Both the position numbers and the translations under genes were made by a program. From positions 938,125 to 1,002,124 of the forward strand of contig NZ_KI912151.1 in NCBI RefSeq assembly GCF_000517105.1: a DNA stretch of 64,000 nucleotides, written 5' to 3'. The notes beneath the pieces are model-generated. The model saw only the letters and a list, made by a program, of their open reading frames with translations. It searched no databases and was not told where the DNA came from. This document shows positions 9,610 through 17,916 of this stretch, in pieces; position 1 is the stretch's first letter, and each line of letters opens with the position of its first letter. The DNA is from Fischerella sp. PCC 9605 (GTDB lineage Bacteria > Cyanobacteriota > Cyanobacteriia > Cyanobacteriales > Nostocaceae).

Positions 9610-9627
9610 TTGATATCGCCTTTAAAG

Positions 9628-10677
9628 CTAAGTGAACTCGATAGTATCCACAAAACCGATAATCTTCTGTTTAAGACCCTCGGCTTCTTGTTTAACACTA
9701 CCGGGGGTTTCACCATCAAAAAAGCTACGCTGGTTGCTAACTATATACAAAAAGTCTCCAGAGATAAATGCTAAAAGTCCTCGGTACGCATCACACTTAG
9801 CAGCAGTACCGTTATTTCCGGCTTTGGGAATTGTTGAGCCTTCAGGCATGTTTACTAATGCAAAGTAAGCGCCTTCTAATGTGTTTGGCAGATATTCAGT
9901 GTAGTCTACAGAAGCATCTGGTAGATTAGCTGCGATCGCACTAGGCACATATTTGTTTAAAAGAATGGATCGCAAATATTCTTCCTGTCCCACAGACTCA
10001 AGGTCATCCATTTGTTGAGGAGGGAGAGAATTATAATCGATTCTGAAAAAAGTGCCTAAATCATCAGAAAAACTGACTGCTCCTTCTTGCGTGTCTATTC
10101 TACCGCCCTGCTGGAGGTTGACAGGGACTGGAACAGTAAAAATACCGGAAGGTGATTCGTATACTTCTAGGCTAGATATTTGCTCTGGTAAAGTATCATC
10201 TTCGTCGTCTGCATATTCTTCTTCTGCTTCTTCAAAGGCGGCAATGACTTCGTCTATAATCTCCTTGGCTTCTTCATCCTCAATTTCCAAAGCCTCTTGT
10301 AGCTTTTTGAGCAAAGTCGTTTTACCTCTGGGAATACGGAGTTCTTCTTCGTCTACAAGTACACTCACTCCCGCAGCAAAAGCATCCGGAACTAACTCAT
10401 CATCTATGGTTTCGTAAGCTGTATTAAACAGTGTTCCGACTCCCTCATCTTCAGCAATAGCGATGAGTTTATCGACAATTTCTAGCAATTCATCATCTGA
10501 GTATTGCTCAAAAATGTCGAATCCCCACAGGATATCCGCTAAGAGGTCTATATCCACATCTTCTAGGGAAGAACTAGCAATTGCAGTGACAACAGCGATC
10601 GCTGCGATCGCTTCTTCCTGACTCAGTGATTCTTCTGATATCTTTTCTGAACTAAAAATCTTATCGTACTTACCCAT
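9628..10677 (-). CDS. TerB-like acidic protein of unknown function
   Basis: The 349-residue product is strongly acidic. Residues about 40-165 are all-helical (DIDLLADILWGFDIFEQYSD, EIVDKLIAIAEDEG, VPDAFAAGVSVLVDEEELR, KTTLLKKLQEALEIEDEEAKEIIDEVIAAFEEAEEE). This has the pattern of the tellurite-resistance TerB fold, with conserved acidic residues after each helix pair. The C-terminal half (about 175-349) is a mixed alpha/beta domain I cannot name, possibly of the kind found fused to TerB in cyanobacteria. There is no signal peptide. The start ATG has GGAGGGAAAATC just upstream. It converges on the M23 gene. The role is unknown; a membrane- or metal-stress link is only inferred from TerB. Confidence 0.75.
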   Translation of the reverse strand: MGKYDKIFSSEKISEESLSQEEAIAAIAVVTAIASSSLEDVDIDLLADILWGFDIFEQYSDDELLEIVDKLIAIAEDEGVGTLFNTAYETIDDELVPDAFAAGVSVLVDEEELRIPRGKTTLLKKLQEALEIEDEEAKEIIDEVIAAFEEAEEEYADDEDDTLPEQISSLEVYESPSGIFTVPVPVNLQQGGRIDTQEGAVSFSDDLGTFFRIDYNSLPPQQMDDLESVGQEEYLRSILLNKYVPSAIAANLPDASVDYTEYLPNTLEGAYFALVNMPEGSTIPKAGNNGTAAKCDAYRGLLAFISGDFLYIVSNQRSFFDGETPGSVKQEAEGLKQKIIGFVDTIEFT

Positions 10678-10979
10678 GATTTTCCCTCCGTCAATAGCTT
10701 TAGCGATCGCAAATAATCAAGTGTTATTGGGTAGTTTACCAATGGCTTCAGCCATTAGTCTTTAGTCCCCCAGACTCAAGTAACAAATAAATTCTGAGCG
10801 ATAAGGATTATATCTGTCACTTAATAACCTTTTCTTAACATGAGACTTCACAGTTGTTAGTTGTTGATTGTTTGTTGCTTGATGTCAACCAACCATCAAA
10901 TACTGTATGGGCTAGTTTAGCCATAATCTTAGTGAAATTACAAAACGAAATATCTAGTTAAACCCGCCCCTAGCAACTT
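10678..10979. other. 302-base gap between the TerB-like and hydrolase genes
   Basis: It contains a TTGTTAGTTGTTGATTGTTTG-like heptamer stretch at about 10853-10880 and AT-rich DNA. No gene, tRNA or clear terminator is visible; the TerB-like gene's promoter must lie here. Confidence 0.5.
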
Positions 10980-12209
10980 TCAAAAATCATCTGTGGTTAA
11001 TAGAAAGCGGTTGGCAATGTCTTTGTAAAAATTTGGATCTGTCCAATAACCTAAATGTGCATTTCCCCCCCATGATGTTTGGTAATCCATCAGAACATTA
11101 TCTAATTTTTCGTAATAATCCAAATGACCGCTGATTGGGTCTTGCAGATGATAATAATTAACCCAGCGGATTTGTTCTAGTTGACATTCCACCGGGTTAG
11201 TATTCAAATATCGATTTTCCCGAATATATAACTGTCTAACACGGAAGGAATTTAGATATTCTAATATTCGCTGTCGAATGTACTGATGTTGCTGTGCCAT
11301 TTCCCTGAAGAAAAAAGCAATTTTATCTAGTGGAGAAGCGAAGGTAATGAACCCTGTAATTTTATCAACGAGCAGACTTTTACCTTTATCCTTAGAAAGA
11401 CTAGCCTCTATACACAAAAGGTTTAAAGTGTCATAGGCAATACAGCTACCAAGAGAATGTCCAGCTAGTATTACTTGGTCATAATTCGCTTGTTGATCCC
11501 TCAGAATTGCTTTGAGCAATGTTAAAGATTCCGTCAGTATTTGTTGGCGAATTTTATAGTAAGGAGATTTTACATTAGTTGTAGTGTAAATAGCAACATC
11601 ACCAACAAAATTCACCAGTAATGGAGTCACAAGTTTTCTACTTAATTTCCAAGCTGGTTGCAGAAATCGACCTTGCAGAAATGGACTTAGCAACAACAGC
11701 AGCAGGCAAACAATCAATCGCAAGCCAGGATATATAAAGTTAAATAAGCGCAAAAATATCGTCAGCCAGCGCAAGCGGTATTTAAAAAAGCTGTTCCAAT
11801 TCTTTTCTTTCAATAGCTCATCTAATTTAGATTGATTTTCTTTACGGTTATAAAATTGAATAGTTCCTTCTAGTGTTTGTTCAGCCCACTGCAATATTTC
11901 TGGTACACTAATCTTATTTTCTGTATTCGCTGCCCAATAATATTCGTGAATATCTATAAACTCATCTTGTTTTATGTTATTGGAACTCAAGCGTACAAAG
12001 CTTTCTGTCCAAGGGTAGCCAGTTACTAATCTTCGCTTTGCAATCAAGTGTTCTAGCTTAACTGGTAAATTCTGTTCCTCAAAATATTTAATTAAGTTCT
12101 GGGCAAAATAATCCACTGTTTCAAAAGGCGTTTGTTCACCAACGCCGTGGATAATAATAAATGCTGTACGTCCTTTAGGGAATTTAAGATTATTATCTTG
12201 ATTATTCAT
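10980..12209 (-). CDS. Alpha/beta-hydrolase (lipase-like) with membrane segment
   Basis: A serine-hydrolase nucleophile elbow VILAGHSLGSCIAYDTL lies about residue 250. The oxyanion segment TAFIIIHGVGEQTPFETVDYFAQNL is near the N-terminus, and candidate Asp and His residues lie downstream (DPISGHLDYYEK). Around residue 165-185 a hydrophobic run (LRLIVCLLLLLLSPFLQG) suggests a membrane hairpin or anchor. I prefer the ATG at 12209; an in-frame GTG at 12221 would add four residues. The substrate is unknown. The gene has no operon partners, and heptamer-like repeats lie upstream. It could be a lipase, esterase or a structural relative of eukaryotic DDHD/PGAP-type lipases. Confidence 0.75.
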   Translation of the reverse strand: MNNQDNNLKFPKGRTAFIIIHGVGEQTPFETVDYFAQNLIKYFEEQNLPVKLEHLIAKRRLVTGYPWTESFVRLSSNNIKQDEFIDIHEYYWAANTENKISVPEILQWAEQTLEGTIQFYNRKENQSKLDELLKEKNWNSFFKYRLRWLTIFLRLFNFIYPGLRLIVCLLLLLLSPFLQGRFLQPAWKLSRKLVTPLLVNFVGDVAIYTTTNVKSPYYKIRQQILTESLTLLKAILRDQQANYDQVILAGHSLGSCIAYDTLNLLCIEASLSKDKGKSLLVDKITGFITFASPLDKIAFFFREMAQQHQYIRQRILEYLNSFRVRQLYIRENRYLNTNPVECQLEQIRWVNYYHLQDPISGHLDYYEKLDNVLMDYQTSWGGNAHLGYWTDPNFYKDIANRFLLTTDDF

Positions 12210-12410
12210 ATTGTTTAACACTTATGAGTTGTTGTTAGTTGTTAGTTGTTGTTTGTGATACCAAACATTTCTCAACCAACAACTATCAACAGCTTAAATG
12301 TTTATCATAAATCAAAAACTTTAGCTATCTTTGGCAATAGCTGGTTACAATCTGTAACTAACGTATTTGTAACTGATAATTCTGCAACTGTTCCTTTTTA
12401 GATTTTCAGC

Positions 12411-12896
12411 TTATTCATCCCATTCATATTCCTCAAATTCGCCTTCCTCAACCTCATAGATATTTTCACCAATTTTGCGGATAACTTCGTTGCGTAAATT
12501 ATCAAAATTAATGCCAAAACTTTCCAAAACTCTGATAGCTACTCCTTCATTTAGTCGAATCAAACCCAACAGTAAATGTTCTGTATCTATGTATTTGTGT
12601 CTAAACTGACGAGTTTCTTCAAAAGCATATTCTAAAACCTTCTTACCACGCGGAGTAAAGGGGATTTCTACAGATACCGAATCTGAACCCCTACCAATGA
12701 TTTGTTCTACTTCTATCCGAGCTTGTTGGAGATTAATTCCCATTGATTTTAATACTTGGGCAGCAATTCCATCTTCTTCGCCAATTAATCCCAACAGCAG
12801 CTGTTCTGTACCTACAAAATTATGCCCCAGTCGGCGTGCTTCTTCCTGGGCTAGCATAACAACTTTGATAGATTTTTCTGTGAAGCGTTCAAACAT
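12411..12896 (-). CDS. Stand-alone ClpC N-domain (Clp R) protein
   Basis: The 161 residues contain two Clp-R repeats ([39 protein letters not shown] and the second around [27 protein letters not shown]). They closely resemble the N-terminal domain of cyanobacterial ClpC. The protein then ends in an acidic tail ([14 protein letters not shown]) where ClpC would continue into its first AAA+ domain. No ATPase remnant follows, and the gap to the next gene has no Walker motifs. It may act as a decoy, adaptor or substrate-binding module for the ClpC unfoldase. An intact start with AAGGGG upstream and undisturbed repeats argue for a working gene rather than a broken clpC. Confidence 0.88.
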   Translation of the reverse strand: MFERFTEKSIKVVMLAQEEARRLGHNFVGTEQLLLGLIGEEDGIAAQVLKSMGINLQQARIEVEQIIGRGSDSVSVEIPFTPRGKKVLEYAFEETRQFRHKYIDTEHLLLGLIRLNEGVAIRVLESFGINFDNLRNEVIRKIGENIYEVEEGEFEEYEWDE

Positions 12897-13271
12897 ACTC
12901 TACCCCTTTAGCTCAAGCATAAAAGGCCATTCATATAGATCCAGCACTAACAGAGATTATTTCGGAATTGTTAAATGCAGATTTAGATTGTATGAAAAAT
13001 ACCATTTATGAGATAAAGACAAAATTATACCTGCGATTACTAGAGCAAATTCTAGATTTTATATATTTTTTAGTCTAATTTGTCGCTTTTTGCTTAATTA
13101 AAGCATTTAAAACTTACTCTCCAACTTTCGACATAGTGATCCCAAAAAAAATATGAAGTAAATTACGAAATATAGGAGTTAGTCAACAAAGAGACTGGCA
13201 ATTTCAGATGCACTAGTTCTATTGCCCGTCCTTGCTTGACATGCAGATAATTTAATCTGGAGGAAATACGG
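12897..13271. other. Divergent promoter region between clp-N and ppsA
   Basis: This is 375 bases of AT-rich DNA with no gene. It must hold promoters for both divergent genes. A GGAGG at 13259-13263 is the ppsA ribosome-binding site. Confidence 0.5.
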
Positions 13272-15767
13272 ATGGCTACAGTAATTAAAGAAACTTATAG
13301 TCGAACCTCCGAAGAACGATCGCTCGTCCTCTGGTTAGATGAAGTAGGCATAGATGATATACCTGTGGTTGGTGGTAAAAACGCATCCTTAGGGGAAATG
13401 ATTCAGCGGCTAGTACCCAAAGGTATAAACGTGCCAATTGGGTTCGCTACCACTGCTTATGCTTATCGTTATTTCATCCAATCAGCTGGATTAGAAGAAA
13501 AACTACGGAAACTATTGTCTGACTTAGATGTTGATAATGTCAAAAATTTACGCGAACGAGGTAAGAAAGCGCGATCGCTACTAATACACACGCCATTTCC
13601 ACCAGAATTGCGAGATGCGATCGCTCAAGCCTACGCAGATCTGTGCAAGCGATACAATGCAGATACAGATGTGGCAGTTCGTTCCAGCGCTACCGCCGAA
13701 GATTTACCAGATGCTAGCTTTGCCGGACAACAGGAAACTTACCTGAACGTTACTACAACCGAGGGAGTTTTAGCAGCTTGTCACAAATGCTTTGCTTCCC
13801 TATTTACAGATCGCGCTATCTCTTATCGCCATATCAAAGGATTTGACCACTTTAGCATTGCCCTTGCCGTGGGTGTACAGAAAATGGTGCGTTCTGACTT
13901 AGCATCTTCTGGGGTAATGTTCACTATCGAAACGGAAACAGGTTTTAAAGATGCAGCATTAATTACAGCCGCCTATGGCTTAGGAGAAAACGTTGTCCAA
14001 GGAACCGTTAATCCAGATGAATATTATGTTTTTAAACCAACTTTAAAAACAGGATTTCGTCCGATTATTGATAAAAAATTGGGTAGTAAAGAATTAAAAA
14101 TGGTCTATGATGACGGCTCTAAATTTACTAAAAACGTACCAGTTGATCCAGAAGAAAAAAACAAATTTGCCATCACCGATGACGAAATTTTACAACTAGC
14201 GCGATGGGCTTGCTTAATTGAAGACCATTATTCCCAAGTTAGCGGTGTATACACCCCGATGGACATCGAGTGGGCAAAAGACGGCATCACCAATGAATTG
14301 TTTGTCGTACAAGCGCGTCCAGAAACAGTGCAATCTCAGAAAACACAGAATGTGCTGCGGAGTTATCGCCTTTTGGGGAAAGACGCGCAGAGGGAAAATG
14401 TCTCCGCGTCTTCGCGTCCCCGTGTCCCCGTGTCCCTCGTCACCGGACGTGCTGTTGGTTCCGCAATAAGTCAAGGTAGAGTGCGAGTAATTTTAGATGT
14501 CAGCAAGATCGATCAATTCCAACCAGGGGAAGTATTGGTAACGGATAGAACCGATCCCGACTGGGAACCAATTATGAAAAAAGCGAGTGCGATTATTACA
14601 AACTCTGGTGGACGCACTTGTCACGCTGCTATTATTGCCCGAGAATTGGGCGTACCTGCAATTGTGGGGTGCGGTAATGCTACCGAAATTCTGAAAACTG
14701 GTCAAGAAGTGACGGTTTCTTGTGCGGAAGGAGAAGAGGGACGGGTTTATCCAGGATTGTTGCCTTTTGAAGTTGAAGAAGTGGCTTTGGAAAATTTGCC
14801 CCGTACCCGCACGCAAATTTTGATGAATGTGGGTAATCCCCAAGAAGCTTTTAGTCTATCTAGTATTCCTAACGACGGAGTAGGTTTGGCGCGGACAGAG
14901 TTTATCATTGCCAATCATATCCAAACCCATCCGATGGCATTGATTCAATATGACCAGATAGAGGACGAATTTGTTAAGGAAAAAATCGCGGAAATTACCG
15001 CACTATATGAGGACAAACCTCAGTATTTTGTTGATAAATTGGCTCAAGGTATAGGTAGAATTGCTGCGGCATTTTATCCTAAGCCAGTAATTGTCAGGAT
15101 GTCAGATTTTAAGAGTAATGAATATGCGAATTTGCTAGGGGGAAGACAGTTTGAACCCAAAGAAGAAAACCCAATGCTGGGTTGGCGGGGGGCAGCGCGT
15201 TATTATGATGAAGGGTATCGCGAAGGTTTCGCCTTAGAGTGTCAAGCTATTAAGCGAGTTAGAGACGAGATGGGTTTAACAAACATCATCCCAATGATTC
15301 CATTCTGTCGCACTCCCGATGAGGGACGGTTAGTGTTGGCAGAAATGGCAAAAAATGGTCTTCAACAGGGTCGTTCCCAGGCAAAGCCAGGGAAAGACTT
15401 GCAAGTTTATGTGATGTGTGAGTTACCCAACAATGTCATAATGGCTGAAGAGTTTGCTGAGATTTTTGACGGTTTTTCGATAGGTTCTAATGACCTTACT
15501 CAGCTAACGCTCGGATTAGACAGAGATTCAGCGTTAGTGGCGCGCTTATTTGACGAGCGCAGTCAGGGAGTAAAACGAATGGTGAAAATGGCGATCGCCG
15601 CTGCGAAAAAACACAACCGCAAGATTGGTATTTGCGGGCAAGCACCCAGCGATTACCCAGAATTTGCCCAGTTTTTAGTAGAACAAGGCATTGACTCTAT
15701 CAGTCTCAATCCTGATTCTGTGTTGAAGACCATGCTGGAAGTAGCAAAAGTAGAAAATAGTCAATAG
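13272..15767 (+). CDS. ppsA: Phosphoenolpyruvate synthase
   Basis: It converts pyruvate, ATP and water to PEP, AMP and phosphate for gluconeogenesis. The 831 residues show the N-terminal ATP-grasp domain (VGGKNASLGEMIQRL, RSSATAEDLPDASFAGQQETYLN) and the swivelling phosphohistidine domain with the catalytic His in GGRTCHAAIIARELGVPAIVG. The C-terminal PEP/pyruvate barrel contains YVMCELPNNVIMAEEF, SIGSNDLTQLTLGLDRDS and GICGQAPSDYPEFAQF. The ATG has GGAGG 8 bases upstream. Between the ATP-grasp and His domains (about residues 366-389), an in-frame segment is coded by a repeat related to intergenic GTCCCCGTGTCC-type repeats. It sits in a linker and should be tolerated. Confidence 0.95.
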   Translation: MATVIKETYSRTSEERSLVLWLDEVGIDDIPVVGGKNASLGEMIQRLVPKGINVPIGFATTAYAYRYFIQSAGLEEKLRKLLSDLDVDNVKNLRERGKKARSLLIHTPFPPELRDAIAQAYADLCKRYNADTDVAVRSSATAEDLPDASFAGQQETYLNVTTTEGVLAACHKCFASLFTDRAISYRHIKGFDHFSIALAVGVQKMVRSDLASSGVMFTIETETGFKDAALITAAYGLGENVVQGTVNPDEYYVFKPTLKTGFRPIIDKKLGSKELKMVYDDGSKFTKNVPVDPEEKNKFAITDDEILQLARWACLIEDHYSQVSGVYTPMDIEWAKDGITNELFVVQARPETVQSQKTQNVLRSYRLLGKDAQRENVSASSRPRVPVSLVTGRAVGSAISQGRVRVILDVSKIDQFQPGEVLVTDRTDPDWEPIMKKASAIITNSGGRTCHAAIIARELGVPAIVGCGNATEILKTGQEVTVSCAEGEEGRVYPGLLPFEVEEVALENLPRTRTQILMNVGNPQEAFSLSSIPNDGVGLARTEFIIANHIQTHPMALIQYDQIEDEFVKEKIAEITALYEDKPQYFVDKLAQGIGRIAAAFYPKPVIVRMSDFKSNEYANLLGGRQFEPKEENPMLGWRGAARYYDEGYREGFALECQAIKRVRDEMGLTNIIPMIPFCRTPDEGRLVLAEMAKNGLQQGRSQAKPGKDLQVYVMCELPNNVIMAEEFAEIFDGFSIGSNDLTQLTLGLDRDSALVARLFDERSQGVKRMVKMAIAAAKKHNRKIGICGQAPSDYPEFAQFLVEQGIDSISLNPDSVLKTMLEVAKVENSQ
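14371..14440 (+). repeat. Intergenic-type repeat embedded in frame within ppsA
   Basis: The segment contains GACGCGCAGAG, then CTCCGCGTC, and CCCCGTGTCCCCGTGTCCC units. The same kind of sequence occurs in non-coding DNA at about 59545-59625. It codes for a basic linker (KDAQRENVSASSRPRVPVS) absent from other PEP synthases as I recall them. Confidence 0.65.
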
Positions 15768-15770
15768 TCC

Positions 15771-15957
15771 TTTGTCATTTGTCCTACCCTACGGGAAGCC
15801 GCCCGGAGGGCGTCTATGTCACTTGTCTTTTGTCATTAGTCATTTGTTTTTTGTCACTTGTCCTTTGTTATTTACCAATGACTAATGACCAATGACTATT
15901 GACTAATGACCAATGACTATTGACTAATGACCAATGACTATTGACTAATGACTAATG
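15771..15957. repeat. Palindromic 57-base repeat plus tandem TGACTAA/TGACCAA heptamers
   Basis: Bases 15771-15827 match 62582-62638 at 55 of 57 positions and include the stem-forming CCCTACGGGAAGCCGCCC-type core. Bases about 15880-15957 are tandem ACCAATGACTATTGACTAATG units. The final unit supplies the start codon of the next gene. Confidence 0.85.
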
Positions 15958-17457
15958 ACTAAAAAATGGTTTTGGATAGGCATTGCGGGTATATTTCTCC
16001 TATCACTTGCCCTGCGGTTTTGGGGGCTAGGTAGATTTAATACTCTCGTATTTGATGAAGTTTATTACGCTAAATTTGGCAATAACTATCTCACTCACAC
16101 TCCATTTTTTGACGGTCATCCACCGCTAGGTAAACTTATTATTGCTTTGGGAATTTGGCTTAGCAGTCATGTTCCTTTTGGGCAAGATATGGTGAATGGG
16201 CTAACAGGTTCTTTGCGATCGCCTTGGAGTTATCGTTGGATTAATGCTCTGTTTGGCTCATTTATTCCCTTAATTGTCACTGGAATTGCCTATCAATTAA
16301 GTTATCGTCGTAGCTTTGCTTTACTTGCTGGTTTGTTCACAGCTTGTGACGGTATATTTATTGTTGAATCTCGCTATGCCCTGATCAATATTTATATAGT
16401 TGTCTTTGGATTGTTAGGGCAGTGGTTTTTCTTATTGGCATTGGCAAACCGCAAACAACGCAGGCTTTATTTAGTAATTGCTGGCATTGCTTTTGGTGCT
16501 TCTGTTGCCACCAAATGGAACGGTTTGTGGTTTATGTTGGGTACTTATCTGATCTGGATTTTCGCTTGGGTATGGCAATGGTTTGCCACAAATAAACCAA
16601 GAGATGTAACGGATGGATTGTACTCATCCACTACATCTGTTTTTCGTAGGTACAACGCCCGTATATGGGAATATGAAAGGGGAATATCGCCATTAGAAAA
16701 CCTAACGCAACTGAAGATTTTTCACTTTTGCTTTTACTTAGGAATTATCCCAGCATTAATTTATAGTTTGATTTGGATTCCCCATCTGCTCATAGATACA
16801 AGATATAACTTTATCGAAGTTCACAAACAAATTTTGTCATTTCACGAGCATCTAGGTGGTAATAGTCCTACAGTACATCCTTACTGTGCTGCATGGTATA
16901 AATGGCCATTGATGACTCGACCAATGGCGTATTTATACCATGCAGCGGCAAGTTTCCAAGAACCCATACCTCTGATAGGGCCACCTTTGCCTACGGGTAC
17001 AGGCAAAGTAATTTATGATGTCCATGCAATGGGTAATCCTTTTTTGTGGTGGTTTGGTGTCGCTGCCCTTGTATTTTTATTAGTGATGCTAGGGTGGCAA
17101 GTAGTAATTTTTTGGACAAAGCAAAAGCGTTTTTCTAATATAGCAGTGCTTTCTGTTGATACTTGGATTGCCCTTTACTTAGTGTTAAATTATGCAGCTA
17201 ATTTATTACCTTGGGTAGGTGTAAATCGCTGTCTTTTTATTTATCACTATATGACGGCTGTAGTATTTGCATTTTTAGCGATCGCCTGGTTTGTAGATCA
17301 GTGTTTTCGCAGTTATTACAAAACAGTCCGTGCTGTTGGTGTCACCATTACCTTTGTCATTTTGGCTGCTTTTATTTTCTGGTTGCCTCTTTATTTAGCT
17401 TTACCTCTCTCCTCTGAGGATTATAAATTGCGGATGTGGTTTAATTCCTGGATTTAG
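15955..17457 (+). CDS. Phospholipid-dependent glycosyltransferase, protein mannosyltransferase (GT39) type
   Basis: This is an integral membrane protein of 500 residues with about ten hydrophobic segments. The N-terminal region carries the GT39/PMT signature: after the first membrane segment comes the acidic FDEVYYAKFGNNYLTHTPFFDGHPPLGKL, then RWINALFGS. The first luminal loop holds the conserved Asp-Glu pair. The C-terminal part has the WVGVNRCLFIYHYMTAVVFAFLAIAW segment. It likely transfers a sugar from a polyprenyl-phosphate donor to exported protein or another acceptor. The ATG at 15955 lies in the last unit of a tandem heptamer repeat and no good ribosome site precedes it; no other start is credible because the first membrane helix begins at once. 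Confidence 0.88.
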   Translation: MTKKWFWIGIAGIFLLSLALRFWGLGRFNTLVFDEVYYAKFGNNYLTHTPFFDGHPPLGKLIIALGIWLSSHVPFGQDMVNGLTGSLRSPWSYRWINALFGSFIPLIVTGIAYQLSYRRSFALLAGLFTACDGIFIVESRYALINIYIVVFGLLGQWFFLLALANRKQRRLYLVIAGIAFGASVATKWNGLWFMLGTYLIWIFAWVWQWFATNKPRDVTDGLYSSTTSVFRRYNARIWEYERGISPLENLTQLKIFHFCFYLGIIPALIYSLIWIPHLLIDTRYNFIEVHKQILSFHEHLGGNSPTVHPYCAAWYKWPLMTRPMAYLYHAAASFQEPIPLIGPPLPTGTGKVIYDVHAMGNPFLWWFGVAALVFLLVMLGWQVVIFWTKQKRFSNIAVLSVDTWIALYLVLNYAANLLPWVGVNRCLFIYHYMTAVVFAFLAIAWFVDQCFRSYYKTVRAVGVTITFVILAAFIFWLPLYLALPLSSEDYKLRMWFNSWI

Positions 17458-17916
17458 TTCGAGTGACATCCTAGAGAATTGCGATCGCACAAACATGAAT
17501 ATGTATAAATATGTCTCTACAGTGGTTGCTCCAATTCATCAGCAACAAATAACAAATAAAGCAAATAAAATTTACTAAATTTTGACAAAAATACACATTC
17601 AGCGGATGTAATAATAAACTACTTTTAATATTTTTTATCTCAATACTTCTGAACAGCTTGCTAGACTGAGAACGCTAGTAGATTGGGAGAAACTGCAAAA
17701 GGCGACTAAGGAAGTGAAAGGTCTTAATTATTCACACAAAATTTTTCTTTCTTGATACATTTAGGAAGAGTGTCACTTTGTCGGTCTGGCTCTAACTATA
17801 CTGCGATTAAAAGAAAGGTTACAAAAATTAATCTAGTTAGTTTGCGAAACCCAATCGAGCAATTAAGCCGATCGCTACTGAATTTTTGACGATCCGCAAG
17901 GAATAGGAGGATCTCG
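17458..17916 (+). other. 459-base gap upstream of cphA
   Basis: This AT-rich region contains one HIP1-like site near 17481 and no gene or tRNA that I can see. It ends in AGGAGGA (17906-17912), the cphA ribosome-binding site, so it presumably holds the cphA promoter. Confidence 0.5.

Noticed and set aside
10052-10417. 121-codon frame opposite the TerB-like gene
   Set aside because: It is Ser-rich because it reads the complement of Glu/Asp codons; a shadow.
15880-15960. Tandem heptamer array considered as a CRISPR
   Set aside because: Units are 7-14 bases with no spacers of constant length, and no cas genes are present.
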